A DNA stretch of 64,000 bases from Noviherbaspirillum malthae (GCF_015352985.1 NZ_JACYXF010000017.1:1-64000), one strand, 5' to 3'. Counted from the first letter of the stretch, positions 25,694 to 34,265 are shown. Program-made: numbers and translations. The notes: generated by a model not told the origin, from the letters alone.

Positions 25694-27154
25694 TTGAAAA
25701 ACCGACTAACTTGGCACCAAAGTGGCCCACTACCATTCGAATCGTCCTGGTCAATCATAGCCAAGGTGCTGGCGTTAAATCACATCTCGTTCATCGAGTT
25801 GGTGAGGCTCATTCAAAAGTCGGATGGTCGCGTCGAACATGTGCATCCGCGCTTATTTTTGAAGAGTGATTGGGTCGACTTCTCAAAATTTTCAGAGTTG
25901 CTCGGCGTTGAGGTCACTCAACTGCAAACGGGCTTCTTGGACCGGCTTGGATTTCAAGTACATACCAAAACACGCAAGCCTCACTATGCCGTCCGTCACT
26001 GCCCAGCATGCCTCTCCCTTGGCTATCATTGTTCACTTTTTGACTTGGCCATTATTCAAGTATGTCCATGGCATAATGTTTCATTAAGTCGCGGATGCCG
26101 GCTCTGCGCAAGTCCATATCTAATGCAACGAGGGACGATGTGCTCTCGTTGTGGTTTCAAACCGCCCATACATACACTGCCACATGCCCATGCCTGGTTC
26201 ACCGCTACGAAATGCGCAGCTGTAGATACTTCCTGTAACGCTTTCTTAAGTTGGTGGAAAATAGTGTCGGAAAGTAGAAATCCATTCGCTGATGTGATTG
26301 AAAGGATATGCGAACCCAGATCAGGCGGAACATTGGAGCGAAGGCAGCGGGAACAGAATCTTGCATACGCGAGAGCGCTGTGGCCCGTTATTTCGCAATG
26401 GACCAGAGGAAGAAGCAACAAGACATATAAAGTGGCAGTTTGGAAAGCAGAGTTGGCTCCATACCCCGGCATAGCGCAGCCAGTTTTAATGGCCTCTGAT
26501 TTGGGAAGAAGCTACCGGAGCATCCGGCGCCAAATTTTAAAACGGTACCTCAAGGGACACGAAAGATGTCTCACTGCTTTGCAACAGCTGACCGCCAATG
26601 AAAGGCTTTCATTAAATGCGGATGCGGTCTGCCCAGTGGCGTTGACCTACCTGTCCTGGAAGACATCGATTGAGGGACCTAGGCGATGCGTGGGCACAAG
26701 GGCTACGCTTTCCTCGGCTAATTTGAAATTCGCTTCCGCACCCGGTACGAATATGGAAAACTCAAGTCGGATACGTATAAGTTACCTTAACTTTTTCGGC
26801 ATTCTCGACCAGCTGTATACAGCACTACGAAAGTGCACAATAATTATTTCGTTCACCGACCAGAGCAAGATTTATTTACAGACGAGGATCAAATTTGCTC
26901 AGGGTGACGTAGAACGAAATTTCAGCGAACCGGTAATCGCTGACGTAATAGCAATGGTGCCAATGACGGCTCCGTCCGAACGGGAAAATCTATGCTCAAA
27001 GACTCGGTTACGGCAAGTGTTGGTGTCCGGTGATCGGCCGTACCGCCCTATAGATGCCTTTGACGATACAACCTATCAATGGCGTCAATACTATGTTTTG
27101 CTTCGAAGGACTGAAGCAGGCAATCTAACGGGGCGAACCTGCATCGAAATCTAA
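25694..27154 (+). CDS. tniQ: TniQ/TnsD-family target selector, 486 aa
   Basis: TniQ proteins recruit TnsC to the target. The N-terminal signature is PLPFESSWSIIAKVLALNHI. Zinc-binding cysteines follow: C103, C106 and C113 (HCPACLSLGYHC), C124 and H127 (VCPWH), C135/C138 (GCRLC) and C150/C153 (MCSRC). The C-terminal 300 residues should carry sequence-specific DNA binding, as in TnsD. The frame begins at a TTG at 25694; the nearby ATG at 25681 is in the wrong frame. As the only TniQ here, it probably decides insertion near imuA, or supports less specific targeting. Confidence 0.8.
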   Translation: MKNRLTWHQSGPLPFESSWSIIAKVLALNHISFIELVRLIQKSDGRVEHVHPRLFLKSDWVDFSKFSELLGVEVTQLQTGFLDRLGFQVHTKTRKPHYAVRHCPACLSLGYHCSLFDLAIIQVCPWHNVSLSRGCRLCASPYLMQRGTMCSRCGFKPPIHTLPHAHAWFTATKCAAVDTSCNAFLSWWKIVSESRNPFADVIERICEPRSGGTLERRQREQNLAYARALWPVISQWTRGRSNKTYKVAVWKAELAPYPGIAQPVLMASDLGRSYRSIRRQILKRYLKGHERCLTALQQLTANERLSLNADAVCPVALTYLSWKTSIEGPRRCVGTRATLSSANLKFASAPGTNMENSSRIRISYLNFFGILDQLYTALRKCTIIISFTDQSKIYLQTRIKFAQGDVERNFSEPVIADVIAMVPMTAPSERENLCSKTRLRQVLVSGDRPYRPIDAFDDTTYQWRQYYVLLRRTEAGNLTGRTCIEI

Positions 27155-27293
27155 TCCCTTCCTTTTCTAAACTTGAATGTCTTTGCAGAACGCAACCCTC
27201 ATCGTTATCTATCAATGGACTAAGTCGGCAAGATCGTCAACCGCGGCTGGCGTTTTGCAATAAAAACCAAACTTCCTAGAACGTAAAGGTAAG

Positions 27294-28106
27294 TTAGGAG
27301 CCAACAGAAGACCATGCGAGACAACCAATGGCCAACGCCGAATTGCTCACCAGATAAGCTCCATGCTTGTAAAACACGTTGGTTTGAGACCTATCCTTTA
27401 CATCGAGTGCCCAGACGTCCCCTGAACCCGCTGCCCATAGGATACGACCGTCCACAGCATCAATTGCTTTGAATATCTCATTGGGAGAAGTCCCTGACTT
27501 GAAGAACACCATGACGGTCGTTACGTCCGATGGCGGCAAAGCGGCAATGGGTCCGGCGATTGTCACCGCCAGAGCCAGGCTCAGTGCGGTTGCTTTACTT
27601 CGGTAGCCAGAGCTACCACCGGTTTGTGTGCGCTTTTTGAGCATGATGCCGATAGCAACTGGAATCAAGCCAAACACAACGAACCACAGGAGATCCCAGA
27701 ACAGGACGTTGTCAGCATCGACCCGAATACGATGAATCCCCAGAATCCAATGTGACAGGACACTGTCCAGGATGTGCCAAACACCAAATCCAATAAACGC
27801 ATTCGCCAACAGCAGGCGGTCCGCCGCGCGTTCGGCGTATTCTTTCCGCGCTTTCCATAACAGCCATAGGCCAGTTATGGCAATGATGTACATCAGTACA
27901 TGGAACAGGCCGTCGGCAAGGATTTGTACCTTCATGTCCTCGAAGACCGGCCCTTCTACGTTGATCAGCAGATGATGCCATTGCAAAACCTGATGCAGCA
28001 GGATGCCGTCAAAGAAGCCGCCCAGGCCAAAGCCCAATAGATACCCGGCCCACGATAACCGTCCGGAAAAACGGCGGGCGTTATTCAGGTCTATTGCAGC
28101 TGCCAT
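27294..28106 (-). CDS. DUF2243-type membrane protein, 270 aa
   Basis: A multi-pass inner-membrane protein with the DUF2243 pattern: LGFGLGGFFDGILLHQVLQW near the N-terminus, then several hydrophobic helices with conserved His residues (QWHHLLINVEG, GVWHILDSVLSHWILGIHR). Such membrane histidines often bind metal or haem, but the role of the family is unknown. The C-terminal 100 residues add a further membrane segment and a periplasmic-looking tail. AGGAG precedes the ATG. It is the last gene of the leftward cargo operon and its end faces tniQ across 139 bases. Confidence 0.75.
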   Translation of the reverse strand: MAAAIDLNNARRFSGRLSWAGYLLGFGLGGFFDGILLHQVLQWHHLLINVEGPVFEDMKVQILADGLFHVLMYIIAITGLWLLWKARKEYAERAADRLLLANAFIGFGVWHILDSVLSHWILGIHRIRVDADNVLFWDLLWFVVFGLIPVAIGIMLKKRTQTGGSSGYRSKATALSLALAVTIAGPIAALPPSDVTTVMVFFKSGTSPNEIFKAIDAVDGRILWAAGSGDVWALDVKDRSQTNVFYKHGAYLVSNSALAIGCLAWSSVGS

Positions 28107-28120
28107 CGATCATCTCCTTT

Positions 28121-28573
28121 TCAGTAAAGCCACGGAATCAATCTCTTCACGCGTTGTTGGTAGAGCCCATAATCTGGATAGCGTTCTTTTAGCCAAAATT
28201 CCTCCCGGCGCGCCTTCATATCAAAAAAGACGAACAAAACAAGAGTCAGGCCTAGACGGGCGGAACTAGCGGTCGCCAGCGCAAACCCGAGGCAGGTAAG
28301 CAGAACGCCGAGATAGATAGAATGACGGACTATTCGATAGGCGCCGCTGGTGATCAGTTCGCCATTTTCTGTGGGGCGGGGAAATGGTGTCAACGAGCGT
28401 CCGAGGTTGAGCGCGCTCCATGACAGCAACAGCAAGCCAAATGCGACACAGATCCAGCCTGCAATACCAAATTCCTTGGAATAGGACCAGGGGACCGCAT
28501 CTGAAGGCAGAGCGATGAATGACACCAGCAACAACGCCTGCATCAGCACCCAAATCTCACCACGCTTTCCCAT
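28121..28573 (-). CDS. Isoprenylcysteine methyltransferase-like membrane protein, 150 aa
   Basis: Four or five hydrophobic segments end in the ICMT/PEMT-type signature: GAYRIVRHSIYLGVLLTCLG with RH-x-x-Y-x-G, then FDMKARREEFWLKERYPDYG (E-E-x-x-L-x-x-x-Y-x-x-Y). These small integral membrane methyltransferase-like proteins bind S-adenosylmethionine in eukaryotic homologues; bacterial substrates are unknown, although thiols are a reasonable guess beside sulfur genes. It sits 14 bases upstream of the DUF2243 gene in the same operon. Confidence 0.8.
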   Translation of the reverse strand: MGKRGEIWVLMQALLLVSFIALPSDAVPWSYSKEFGIAGWICVAFGLLLLSWSALNLGRSLTPFPRPTENGELITSGAYRIVRHSIYLGVLLTCLGFALATASSARLGLTLVLFVFFDMKARREEFWLKERYPDYGLYQQRVKRLIPWLY

Positions 28574-28594
28574 GCTGCTTCTATCTGGCGTCGT

Positions 28595-29023
28595 TCATTT
28601 TGTCGTCGCCTCGACCACGAACTTGGCAAATTCCGGTGAAGTCTGCAAGTCGAATCCCATGCTCCGAGCTTCTTCGAACGTGCGTTCCGCCGTCCAATTG
28701 TTTTTCTTTGCCCGGCTCAGCGCCAACAACATGGCCGCACGCGCGCCGCTGGCACAATGAATGAGGAACGGCCCCTCCTTTTCCCGCATGACACGGTCCA
28801 GTTCATCAATCTGTTCCTTGGACAGGCTTGCCTTGTTGACCAGGATATTGGCATAGCCGAGGCCGCATCGTGCCGCTACCTCGGCGTTAGGCATTGGCGT
28901 CTCACTCGGTAGACGGAAATCAATCACCGTTTTGATGCCTAGCTGCTTGGCTTGCTCCAAATCCTGCTCGGTCGGCTGGGGGCCGAGCAGCATGCTGTCT
29001 TCCAATTGTTTGAAACGATCCAT
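28595..29023 (-). CDS. DUF442 (Blh-type) sulfurtransferase/phosphatase-like protein
   Basis: The protein has the cysteine loop FLIHCASGARAAML typical of protein-tyrosine-phosphatase/rhodanese-like folds and the N-terminal GPQPTEQDLEQAKQLGIKTV pattern of DUF442. In many bacteria this domain is fused to a persulfide dioxygenase to form Blh; here the dioxygenase is the adjacent upstream gene instead. A rhodanese-like role, moving sulfane sulfur between thiols, fits the operon. Length 142 aa. It lies 18 bases after the dioxygenase gene. Confidence 0.8.
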   Translation of the reverse strand: MDRFKQLEDSMLLGPQPTEQDLEQAKQLGIKTVIDFRLPSETPMPNAEVAARCGLGYANILVNKASLSKEQIDELDRVMREKEGPFLIHCASGARAAMLLALSRAKKNNWTAERTFEEARSMGFDLQTSPEFAKFVVEATTK

Positions 29024-29041
29024 GATGCGTTACCTCGTTAT

Positions 29042-29791
29042 TTAGCCTTGAGGGCTTTCTGTCATTTGCTGGCAGTACTTCTCCAGGTTTTCGGGGAGGT
29101 CACATGGGCAAACACCGCATTGCTTATTGCCCGGCACGGCGTAGTCGATGAACTTCGGATATGGCAAGTTCAGGTTAGCCATGATTTCCCTGAACTCCTC
29201 CAAGGTCTTTTCCTGTCCAAGACGAGGGTTGCGCTTTTTTTCCTGCGCGATGGTGGATACATACCGGTCTTTATAATCGTGCGCCGGATATACCAAGGTA
29301 TCGTCCGGCAAAGCGAACAATTTTTCTCTGACGCTCCTGTAGAGCGCGTCAGCATCGCCCTGCTGAAAGTCGGTGCGTCCGCATCCTTCGATTAATAGTG
29401 CATCGCCGGTAAACACCCTGTCATTGAAGCTGTAGGCGAAATGCCCGGAGGTATGACCCGGGGTATGCAGGGGGTGGAGAACGATTGTGCCCACCTGGAA
29501 CGGCTTGCCTTCTTCGAGATTGAAGTCCGCACACGGTACCTGTTCGGCGGCAGGCGCGGCGATCTGGCTGCCGACTTTCTTTTTCAATTCCAGTGCAGCG
29601 GTAATGTGGTCGGCATGGACATGCGTATCCACGCTGTAGGCGAGCGTCAATCCCAGCCTTTGCAGCTCTGTCAGATCACGGTCCATAGATGCAATCACCG
29701 GATCAATCAGCACCGCCTGGCCGGTTTCTTCACATCCCAATAAATACGTATAGGTACTGGATAAAGGCTCAAACAATTGACGGAAAATCAT
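29042..29791 (-). CDS. Persulfide dioxygenase-type metallo-beta-lactamase-fold protein (Blh/ETHE1-like)
   Basis: Predicted to oxidise glutathione persulfide to sulfite with one mononuclear iron. The metal ligands of the family are present: THVHADHITA, HTPGHTSGHFAYS, FTGDALLIEGCGRTDF and YPAHDYKDR. The GCGRTDFQ motif is specific to ETHE1/persulfide dioxygenases among MBL-fold enzymes. A C-terminal CGVCPCDLPEN adds cysteines not needed for catalysis. I choose the ATG at 29791; a TTG nine codons upstream is possible. It forms a two-gene Blh-like unit with the DUF442 gene. A second, distinct copy lies at 35634-36329. Confidence 0.85.
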   Translation of the reverse strand: MIFRQLFEPLSSTYTYLLGCEETGQAVLIDPVIASMDRDLTELQRLGLTLAYSVDTHVHADHITAALELKKKVGSQIAAPAAEQVPCADFNLEEGKPFQVGTIVLHPLHTPGHTSGHFAYSFNDRVFTGDALLIEGCGRTDFQQGDADALYRSVREKLFALPDDTLVYPAHDYKDRYVSTIAQEKKRNPRLGQEKTLEEFREIMANLNLPYPKFIDYAVPGNKQCGVCPCDLPENLEKYCQQMTESPQG

Positions 29792-29850
29792 GGTTGTCAC
29801 GCTGTATGAAGATTTCAACTGGAAAGAATCATCTGTATCGATTTGACGTT

Positions 29851-30300
29851 TTACGACCTGACTGCTTTGAATAACGCGTCAGGATCATTTGAGTCGGAGA
29901 ACTGACTGAAATCGCCACGCAAAGATTTCAACGCAAAACGCTCCTCGTTGATTTCCCTAGCTGTGCGCAGGCCGAGCCGCCTCAATACAGGAAGCGGCGG
30001 GCACCAGCCTTGTACCGAATGCTGCACCATAAAGGCAGGAACGCCGAGCGCCAAGGCGAACCAGCGCTTGTTGACTTTGGTTGCCAGCGCCAATCCGACC
30101 AGGGACAGAATCGCAAAGTTCGTTTGCAGCGTTCGTTCAACATCCCACTCGGAATCGAGTTGCTTTAGTCGTTGGGTGATCAGGGCGTTTCTGTTATTGC
30201 TTTCGAATGCGGCAATGCGCTCCTGAGTTTCATGGTGGATAAGCTCGTTGATTTGTGGCGCAGTGTGTTGTTCCACTCGTGTCGCAGTATCGGAAATCAT
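29851..30300 (-). CDS. Small membrane-associated protein (DUF2892-like), tandem copy 2
   Basis: The product shares the layout and several motifs of the gene just upstream: a polar N-terminal helix, LDSEWDVERTLQTNFAILSL, a hydrophobic segment and HSVQGWCPPLPVLRRLGLRT, then EINEERFALKSLRGD. The GWCPP-x-P-x-LRRLG motif resembles the FCP/WYP ends of DUF2892-type membrane proteins found with rhodaneses and sulfur transporters. Function unknown. It starts 10 bases after the stop of the upstream copy. Confidence 0.7.
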   Translation of the reverse strand: MISDTATRVEQHTAPQINELIHHETQERIAAFESNNRNALITQRLKQLDSEWDVERTLQTNFAILSLVGLALATKVNKRWFALALGVPAFMVQHSVQGWCPPLPVLRRLGLRTAREINEERFALKSLRGDFSQFSDSNDPDALFKAVRS

Positions 30301-30310
30301 GGATGCCTCC

Positions 30311-30730
30311 TCAATGAATGGTACGAACCTGATAGGCTTCGTGGTCGCCGCGCAGCACTTTCAAAGCCATGCGTTCCTGCTCAATCTCTTGCTGCGAGCG
30401 CAACCCAAGACGCCGGAAAAGCGGCAGCAGCGGGTACCAGCCTTGCAGGCTATGCAGGATGACCATGCTTGCTGCCATCGCCGACACCGCGAACCACTTT
30501 CGGTTATGAAATATGCCCAATGCGATTCCCAAGCCGATCATCGTGGGCGCTTCGCTCTCAATGGCCCTTTCGATATCCCACTCGCGGTCGAGTTCTTGCA
30601 AGCGTTGATCAATGGCTTGCCGATCTGCCCCAACAAATCTCGAAAGGTTCTCCTTTAACTGAGATTCAAATTCTTGGGTAAGAACGGGTGATGTATTGAG
30701 TTCGACTCGTCGGGTAGTGTCTGAAAGCAT
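30311..30730 (-). CDS. Small membrane-associated protein (DUF2892-like), tandem copy 1
   Basis: It starts at the second of two adjacent ATGs, five bases after GGAG. The sequence LDREWDIERAIESEAPTMIG, then HSLQGWYPLLPLFRRLGLRS and EIEQERMALKVLRGDHEA, is clearly paralogous to the next gene. Two hydrophobic stretches suggest one membrane hairpin. The pair arose by tandem duplication. Its place between persulfide dioxygenase and thiosulfate dehydrogenase genes suggests a membrane or scaffold role in sulfur handling. Confidence 0.7.
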   Translation of the reverse strand: MLSDTTRRVELNTSPVLTQEFESQLKENLSRFVGADRQAIDQRLQELDREWDIERAIESEAPTMIGLGIALGIFHNRKWFAVSAMAASMVILHSLQGWYPLLPLFRRLGLRSQQEIEQERMALKVLRGDHEAYQVRTIH

Positions 30731-30947
30731 CATGGCTCCTTGAGATTTGTTTCGTGTAATGACTACATTGCGCAGCTCTATAACTGCTAGACCAGCCTCA
30801 TCGGCTGATGTCCGTGTACCAGGGGACACTGGCGGCCGTTTAGCAGGCAATTTTTTGCTGGAGGTACTGGAACCTGAGTGCTGGAAAGATCGGCGCGAGC
30901 ACCAGGAAGAGTGTCAAGGCGTATAAATTTGAATCTGACAAAATCTT

Positions 30948-31160
30948 TTATACGCGCCTCTTGCAGGTGTCCACGCCTATCAGACGGTTCAAAGGGCAGA
31001 ATCCCACAAAAGCTGTAACGAGCGCGATAGCGGCCGCGACGCCAGCAATCACCTTCCATAAAGTTTCGACTTGTGCCAGCACGACAAATGCCACCAGCGC
31101 GATACCGATGATGATGCGCAGGGTTTTATCTGCGCCTCCAACATTGCAATCTAAGGACAT
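30948..31160 (-). CDS. DUF2892 inner-membrane protein, 70 aa
   Basis: The sequence MSLDCNVGGADKTLRIIIGI, followed by two hydrophobic helices around FVVLAQVETLWKVIAGVAAA and a loop TAFVGFCPLNRLIGVDTC, matches the DUF2892 (YgaP C-terminal) fold exactly in size and in its FCP-x-x-x-x-x-G motif. These proteins accompany rhodaneses and persulfide enzymes. GAGGAG precedes the chosen ATG; the longer upstream frame has no coding character. Confidence 0.85.
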   Translation of the reverse strand: MSLDCNVGGADKTLRIIIGIALVAFVVLAQVETLWKVIAGVAAAIALVTAFVGFCPLNRLIGVDTCKRRV

Positions 31161-31215
31161 GGCGTTCTCCTCAATGGATGTTTGACGACAACTTCGTCTG
31201 ACCTTCTTTAAGACT

Positions 31216-32046
31216 TCAGCTTCGTGCATCCTTCGGTTTGTCACCTTTCGGCCAGTCTTTGACTTTTGGCGCATAGTCAGGTCGAGGCTGATGCGTGAAA
31301 AACTCAGCCACATCGACAGCTTCCTGGTCGGTTAGCGTATTTGGCTGCCCCAGCGGCATGTTGTGCTTGACAAATGCGGCAGCGGTGTAGGTGCGCGCCA
31401 TCCCGGCGCCGACGTTAAATGAATCCTTGCCCCATAAGGCGGGGAAGGTATAGGCACCCTTCGCATCCTTCATGCCCTCGCCGTTAACGCCATGGCAGCT
31501 GGCACATTTTGCTGCGTACACGGCTTTGCCATTGTCAGCATTGGGCTTTAACTCGCGATTGATCGGCCCAAAGCCGCGCCCCTTGACACTGACACCGGTC
31601 GGCACACCAGTCGACAACCACTGCATGTATGCCAGGATGTCGTTCATTTCCTTGGAATCGTATGGCAGTGCCTTGCCGTTCATCGAGCGTTGAAAGCAGT
31701 CATTCACCCGTTGCTGCAAGGAGTTGATCTGACCACCCCGGGACCGATATTCCGGAAAGACGCCCCAGATACCCACCCACGGTGACGCGTTCGGCGTTGT
31801 GCCAGCACCAATGTGACAGTTTGCGCAGGTCAGTTTATTGCCAACATTGTTGGGCAGGCGCTGATGCGTTTCGGTGAGCAGGAGCTTGCCATTACGGATC
31901 GCGTCGCCCTGTGGACCGCTGGGAATCGTGGATTCGGCCGGCACCTTGAATTCGGCAGTCGGGCGCACGGCTGCTGATTGGGCATGAACGCTCGGCAAAG
32001 CAATACATCCAGCCGTGACAAATACCAAGCCTGCTAGTTTTCTCAT
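31216..32046 (-). CDS. tsdA: TsdA-like dihaem cytochrome c (thiosulfate dehydrogenase family)
   Basis: A signal peptide (MRKLAGLVFVTAGCIALPSV, cleaved after HAQ) leads into two c-type haem sites, CANCH (74-78) and CASCH (181-185). The stretch RVNDCFQRSMNGKALPY supplies C117, the cysteine that ligates haem 1 in TsdA and defines the family. TsdA couples two thiosulfate molecules to tetrathionate, or does the reverse. Length 276 aa is normal. It lies 45 bases downstream of the solute-binding protein gene, so uptake and oxidation of a sulfur compound may be linked. Confidence 0.85.
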   Translation of the reverse strand: MRKLAGLVFVTAGCIALPSVHAQSAAVRPTAEFKVPAESTIPSGPQGDAIRNGKLLLTETHQRLPNNVGNKLTCANCHIGAGTTPNASPWVGIWGVFPEYRSRGGQINSLQQRVNDCFQRSMNGKALPYDSKEMNDILAYMQWLSTGVPTGVSVKGRGFGPINRELKPNADNGKAVYAAKCASCHGVNGEGMKDAKGAYTFPALWGKDSFNVGAGMARTYTAAAFVKHNMPLGQPNTLTDQEAVDVAEFFTHQPRPDYAPKVKDWPKGDKPKDARS

Positions 32047-32091
32047 GATTGTCTCCTGAGGTCACGTTATGTCCTACCTATATGCATGACA

Positions 32092-32892
32092 TCATTTCTT
32101 CTTCCCGTTTTCTGAAGTGGTCATCCAGCCCCATTTCTGGAAGAGTGCCGTGCCTTCGGCAGACTTGATAAACTCGACGAACTGTTTCGCGGCCGCATTT
32201 TGCTCGCCCTTTTTGGTCACCACAATGCCTGTGTCGCGGTAGATGACATAATCCTTTTCAACAGGCACCACGTCGGCCAACGTAGGGTTGGCAACCTGCC
32301 AGATGTTCCAGATCAGCCAGGCATCCAGTGAAGGGTCGCTGGTCCATTCCTGCTTCGCCGCTGCACTGTTTTTCGCGTACTTCACAATGTTTTTGCGGAG
32401 TGCCCGGACAGAAGCGATGTCACCCTTGCGACCAGCCGCATCTTCCCAGACTCCATTCTGGCCTGCCCCATTGACAACAAGCACGCGGTAACCCGGTTTG
32501 AACAAGGTTGCTAATCCTGTGATCTTCTTTGGATTGCCTGGACGAACCAGGATCGCCAAGGGTCGCAGAAACAGAGGTTCAGCCTTCGTTTCGTCGAAGC
32601 GACCTTCCATTGCCTGTGCGAAATCGGTCATCATCGTTTCCGACCCGCTATAAATGATGTCCGCATCATTCTTGGCACTGTCGATCCACTCTGGCGTGGG
32701 GCCGGATGTGACAACAACTGCAGTACCGATTTTTTGTTCAAACGTCTTTGCGGCCTCTTTCATTGCCGGGGCGGGGCCACCAGGGCCGTATATCTTCAAT
32801 CCCACTGCGGACTGCGCTGACGCGGTGCCCATGGACAATGCACTACACAGAAAAAATATCGCAGCAACAAACGGGTGTGTAAATTTGTTCAT
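32092..32892 (-). CDS. Periplasmic solute-binding protein, ModA-like
   Basis: A signal peptide (MNKFTHPFVAAIFFLCSALS, cleaved after ASA) precedes a two-lobed binding protein of 240 residues with the oxyanion-binding pattern of ModA-type proteins (GLKIYGPGGPAPAMKEAAKT, then SGPTPEWIDSAKNDADIIYS and GSETMM). No ABC permease or ATPase gene is nearby, so it may act as a scavenger, or with chromosomal partners. The ligand is unknown; a sulfur oxyanion would suit the operon. It is the first gene of the leftward cargo operon. Confidence 0.75.
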   Translation of the reverse strand: MNKFTHPFVAAIFFLCSALSMGTASAQSAVGLKIYGPGGPAPAMKEAAKTFEQKIGTAVVVTSGPTPEWIDSAKNDADIIYSGSETMMTDFAQAMEGRFDETKAEPLFLRPLAILVRPGNPKKITGLATLFKPGYRVLVVNGAGQNGVWEDAAGRKGDIASVRALRKNIVKYAKNSAAAKQEWTSDPSLDAWLIWNIWQVANPTLADVVPVEKDYVIYRDTGIVVTKKGEQNAAAKQFVEFIKSAEGTALFQKWGWMTTSENGKKK

Positions 32893-33431
32893 GGTCGTTG
32901 CGCCTTCCTGGAAGAAGCCAGTATGGTAATCGTCAGCTATACGGGCTTAATTAACTTGCCACTCACGTGCCAAACACGATGCTGCCAAAACTCTCACCAA
33001 ACACAATCTATAACTATTGAAACTGTGACTCTTAGCGATTGTCGAAAGTTCTATACCTTTTTTAAACAGGTACTGTTTATTTCATGGGGTGACTGCAACA
33101 TGAGCGCGGCTTGAATAGCACTCCTCTGGAACGTGTATGCGGAAAAGCACTTGGTTGCCCGGAAATTTTTGAGAACTAACATGCAGCGCAAGAACTGACG
33201 TGATTGGGCCTGTCGATTAGCTTTCTCTACCGCATCGCCAGTCCGAGTAGAGCGGGCATGGATCAACGCTCGCAGAACGAAAGTAATTACGCTAAGACCA
33301 GATGGTGCTAAACACCAACTATTGTTCATCTAGGCATGATTTCTCCTTTGTGTGGCTTGGAACGCTTTATGCTCAACCTAGGTAGGCATCGTTTTGAGGA
33401 CACGCCCCGCGCAAAAAGCAGGAACAAAATA
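32893..33431. other. Divergent promoter region of the sulfur cargo, about 540 bp
   Basis: No supported gene. It must hold the promoter of the leftward operon. Short frames at 33051-33329 and 32875-33114 look non-coding. I found only one BigR-type palindrome, at its right edge. Confidence 0.5.
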
Positions 33432-33448
33432 TTGAATAATATATTCAA
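33432..33448. promoter_or_regulatory. BigR-type operator palindrome
   Basis: TTGAATA-ATA-TATTCAA is a perfect 7-bp inverted repeat in an AT-rich stretch, 45 bases upstream of the ArsR-family regulator start. BigR and SqrR regulators bind AT-rich palindromes in their own promoters and release them when their cysteines form a tri- or tetrasulfide bridge. That this is the site is inferred from position and symmetry. Confidence 0.6.
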
Positions 33449-33492
33449 GAATAATATAATGTATTGGGTTGAATCAGCGTGGAAATGGAGAC

Positions 33493-33837
33493 ATGGCACT
33501 GTCGACAGAGAAAATTGATTTGGAAGCACTGCAAAAGGCTGCCTTACAAGCCTGCGGCTTGCTGAAGGTATTGGCCAATCCAGACCGTCTGCTGCTGTTA
33601 TGTCAGATGAGTCAGGGCGAGTATTGCGTAAGCGACTTGGAAGAACTTACCGGCATCAGGCAACCGACGCTTTCACAGCAGTTAACCGTCTTGCGCGATG
33701 AGCAGATGGTCAGCACGCGGCGCGAGGGCAAGCAAATCTTCTACAGCATCACGAGCAAGGAAGCGTTAGCGGTTATGAAAGTCCTCTATGAACTGTATTG
33801 CGGGGACGGCAAGGGAAGTAAAGGAGGCAGGAAATGA
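33493..33837 (+). CDS. bigR: BigR/SqrR-like persulfide-sensing ArsR regulator
   Basis: A 114-aa winged-helix repressor: LQACGLLKVLANPDRLLLLC, CVSDLEELTGIRQPTLSQQL (recognition helix) and TRREGKQIFYSITS. BigR-type proteins sense persulfide through two cysteines, one in the LLC of the second helix and one near the C-terminus in ELYC. Both are present here, with an additional cysteine in GEYCVS. GGAGA precedes the ATG at 33493. Its stop overlaps the next gene as ATGA. It probably represses this operon, and perhaps the divergent one, until sulfane sulfur accumulates. Confidence 0.85.
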   Translation: MALSTEKIDLEALQKAALQACGLLKVLANPDRLLLLCQMSQGEYCVSDLEELTGIRQPTLSQQLTVLRDEQMVSTRREGKQIFYSITSKEALAVMKVLYELYCGDGKGSKGGRK

Positions 33838-34265
33838 CGATTGATTGGACAAACTTTACCCCATGGTCCTCGCTTGCAGGCGGTCTACTGATCGGAATGG
33901 CGACGGCTATGTTTCTCCTGTTTAACGGGCGAATTGCCGGCATTAGTGGTGTCGTTGGAGGGCTACTGCGCCCTGCCACCGGTGACGTCGCCTGGCGTGT
34001 CGCTTTTGTCCTCGGGATAGTGGTCGCACCGCTGGCTTTTGGGTTGGTTGCGCCGCTACCGGAGGTGCAGATCGACGCTGGCACAGTGACTTTGATTGCC
34101 GCCGGTTTGTTAGTCGGTGTCGGTACGCGCTATGGGTCGGGATGCACGAGCGGTCACGGCGTTTGTGGCTTGTCGCGCCGTTCGCCACGCTCATTTGTGG
34201 CCACCGCGTCCTTCATGTTGGCTGGCTTTGTGACGGTTTATGTTGTTCGTCACCTGCTTGGCTAA
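33834..34265 (+). CDS. pmpA: YeeE/YedE-family sulfur permease, first half
   Basis: An integral membrane protein of 143 aa with the conserved GSGCTSGHGVCGLSRRS motif, whose cysteine is used by YeeE to pass thiosulfate. Four hydrophobic segments (LAGGLLIGMATAMFLLFNGR and following) correspond to the N-terminal half of YeeE. Its partner half is the next gene. In BigR-type operons this split pair is known as PmpA/PmpB and is proposed to import sulfane sulfur. The start overlaps bigR by 4 bases. Confidence 0.85.
   Translation: MTIDWTNFTPWSSLAGGLLIGMATAMFLLFNGRIAGISGVVGGLLRPATGDVAWRVAFVLGIVVAPLAFGLVAPLPEVQIDAGTVTLIAAGLLVGVGTRYGSGCTSGHGVCGLSRRSPRSFVATASFMLAGFVTVYVVRHLLG

Noticed and set aside
33051-33329. 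Reverse frame in the sulfur promoter region, considered as a transposase fragment
   Set aside because: No recognisable motif and poor composition; treated as non-coding.
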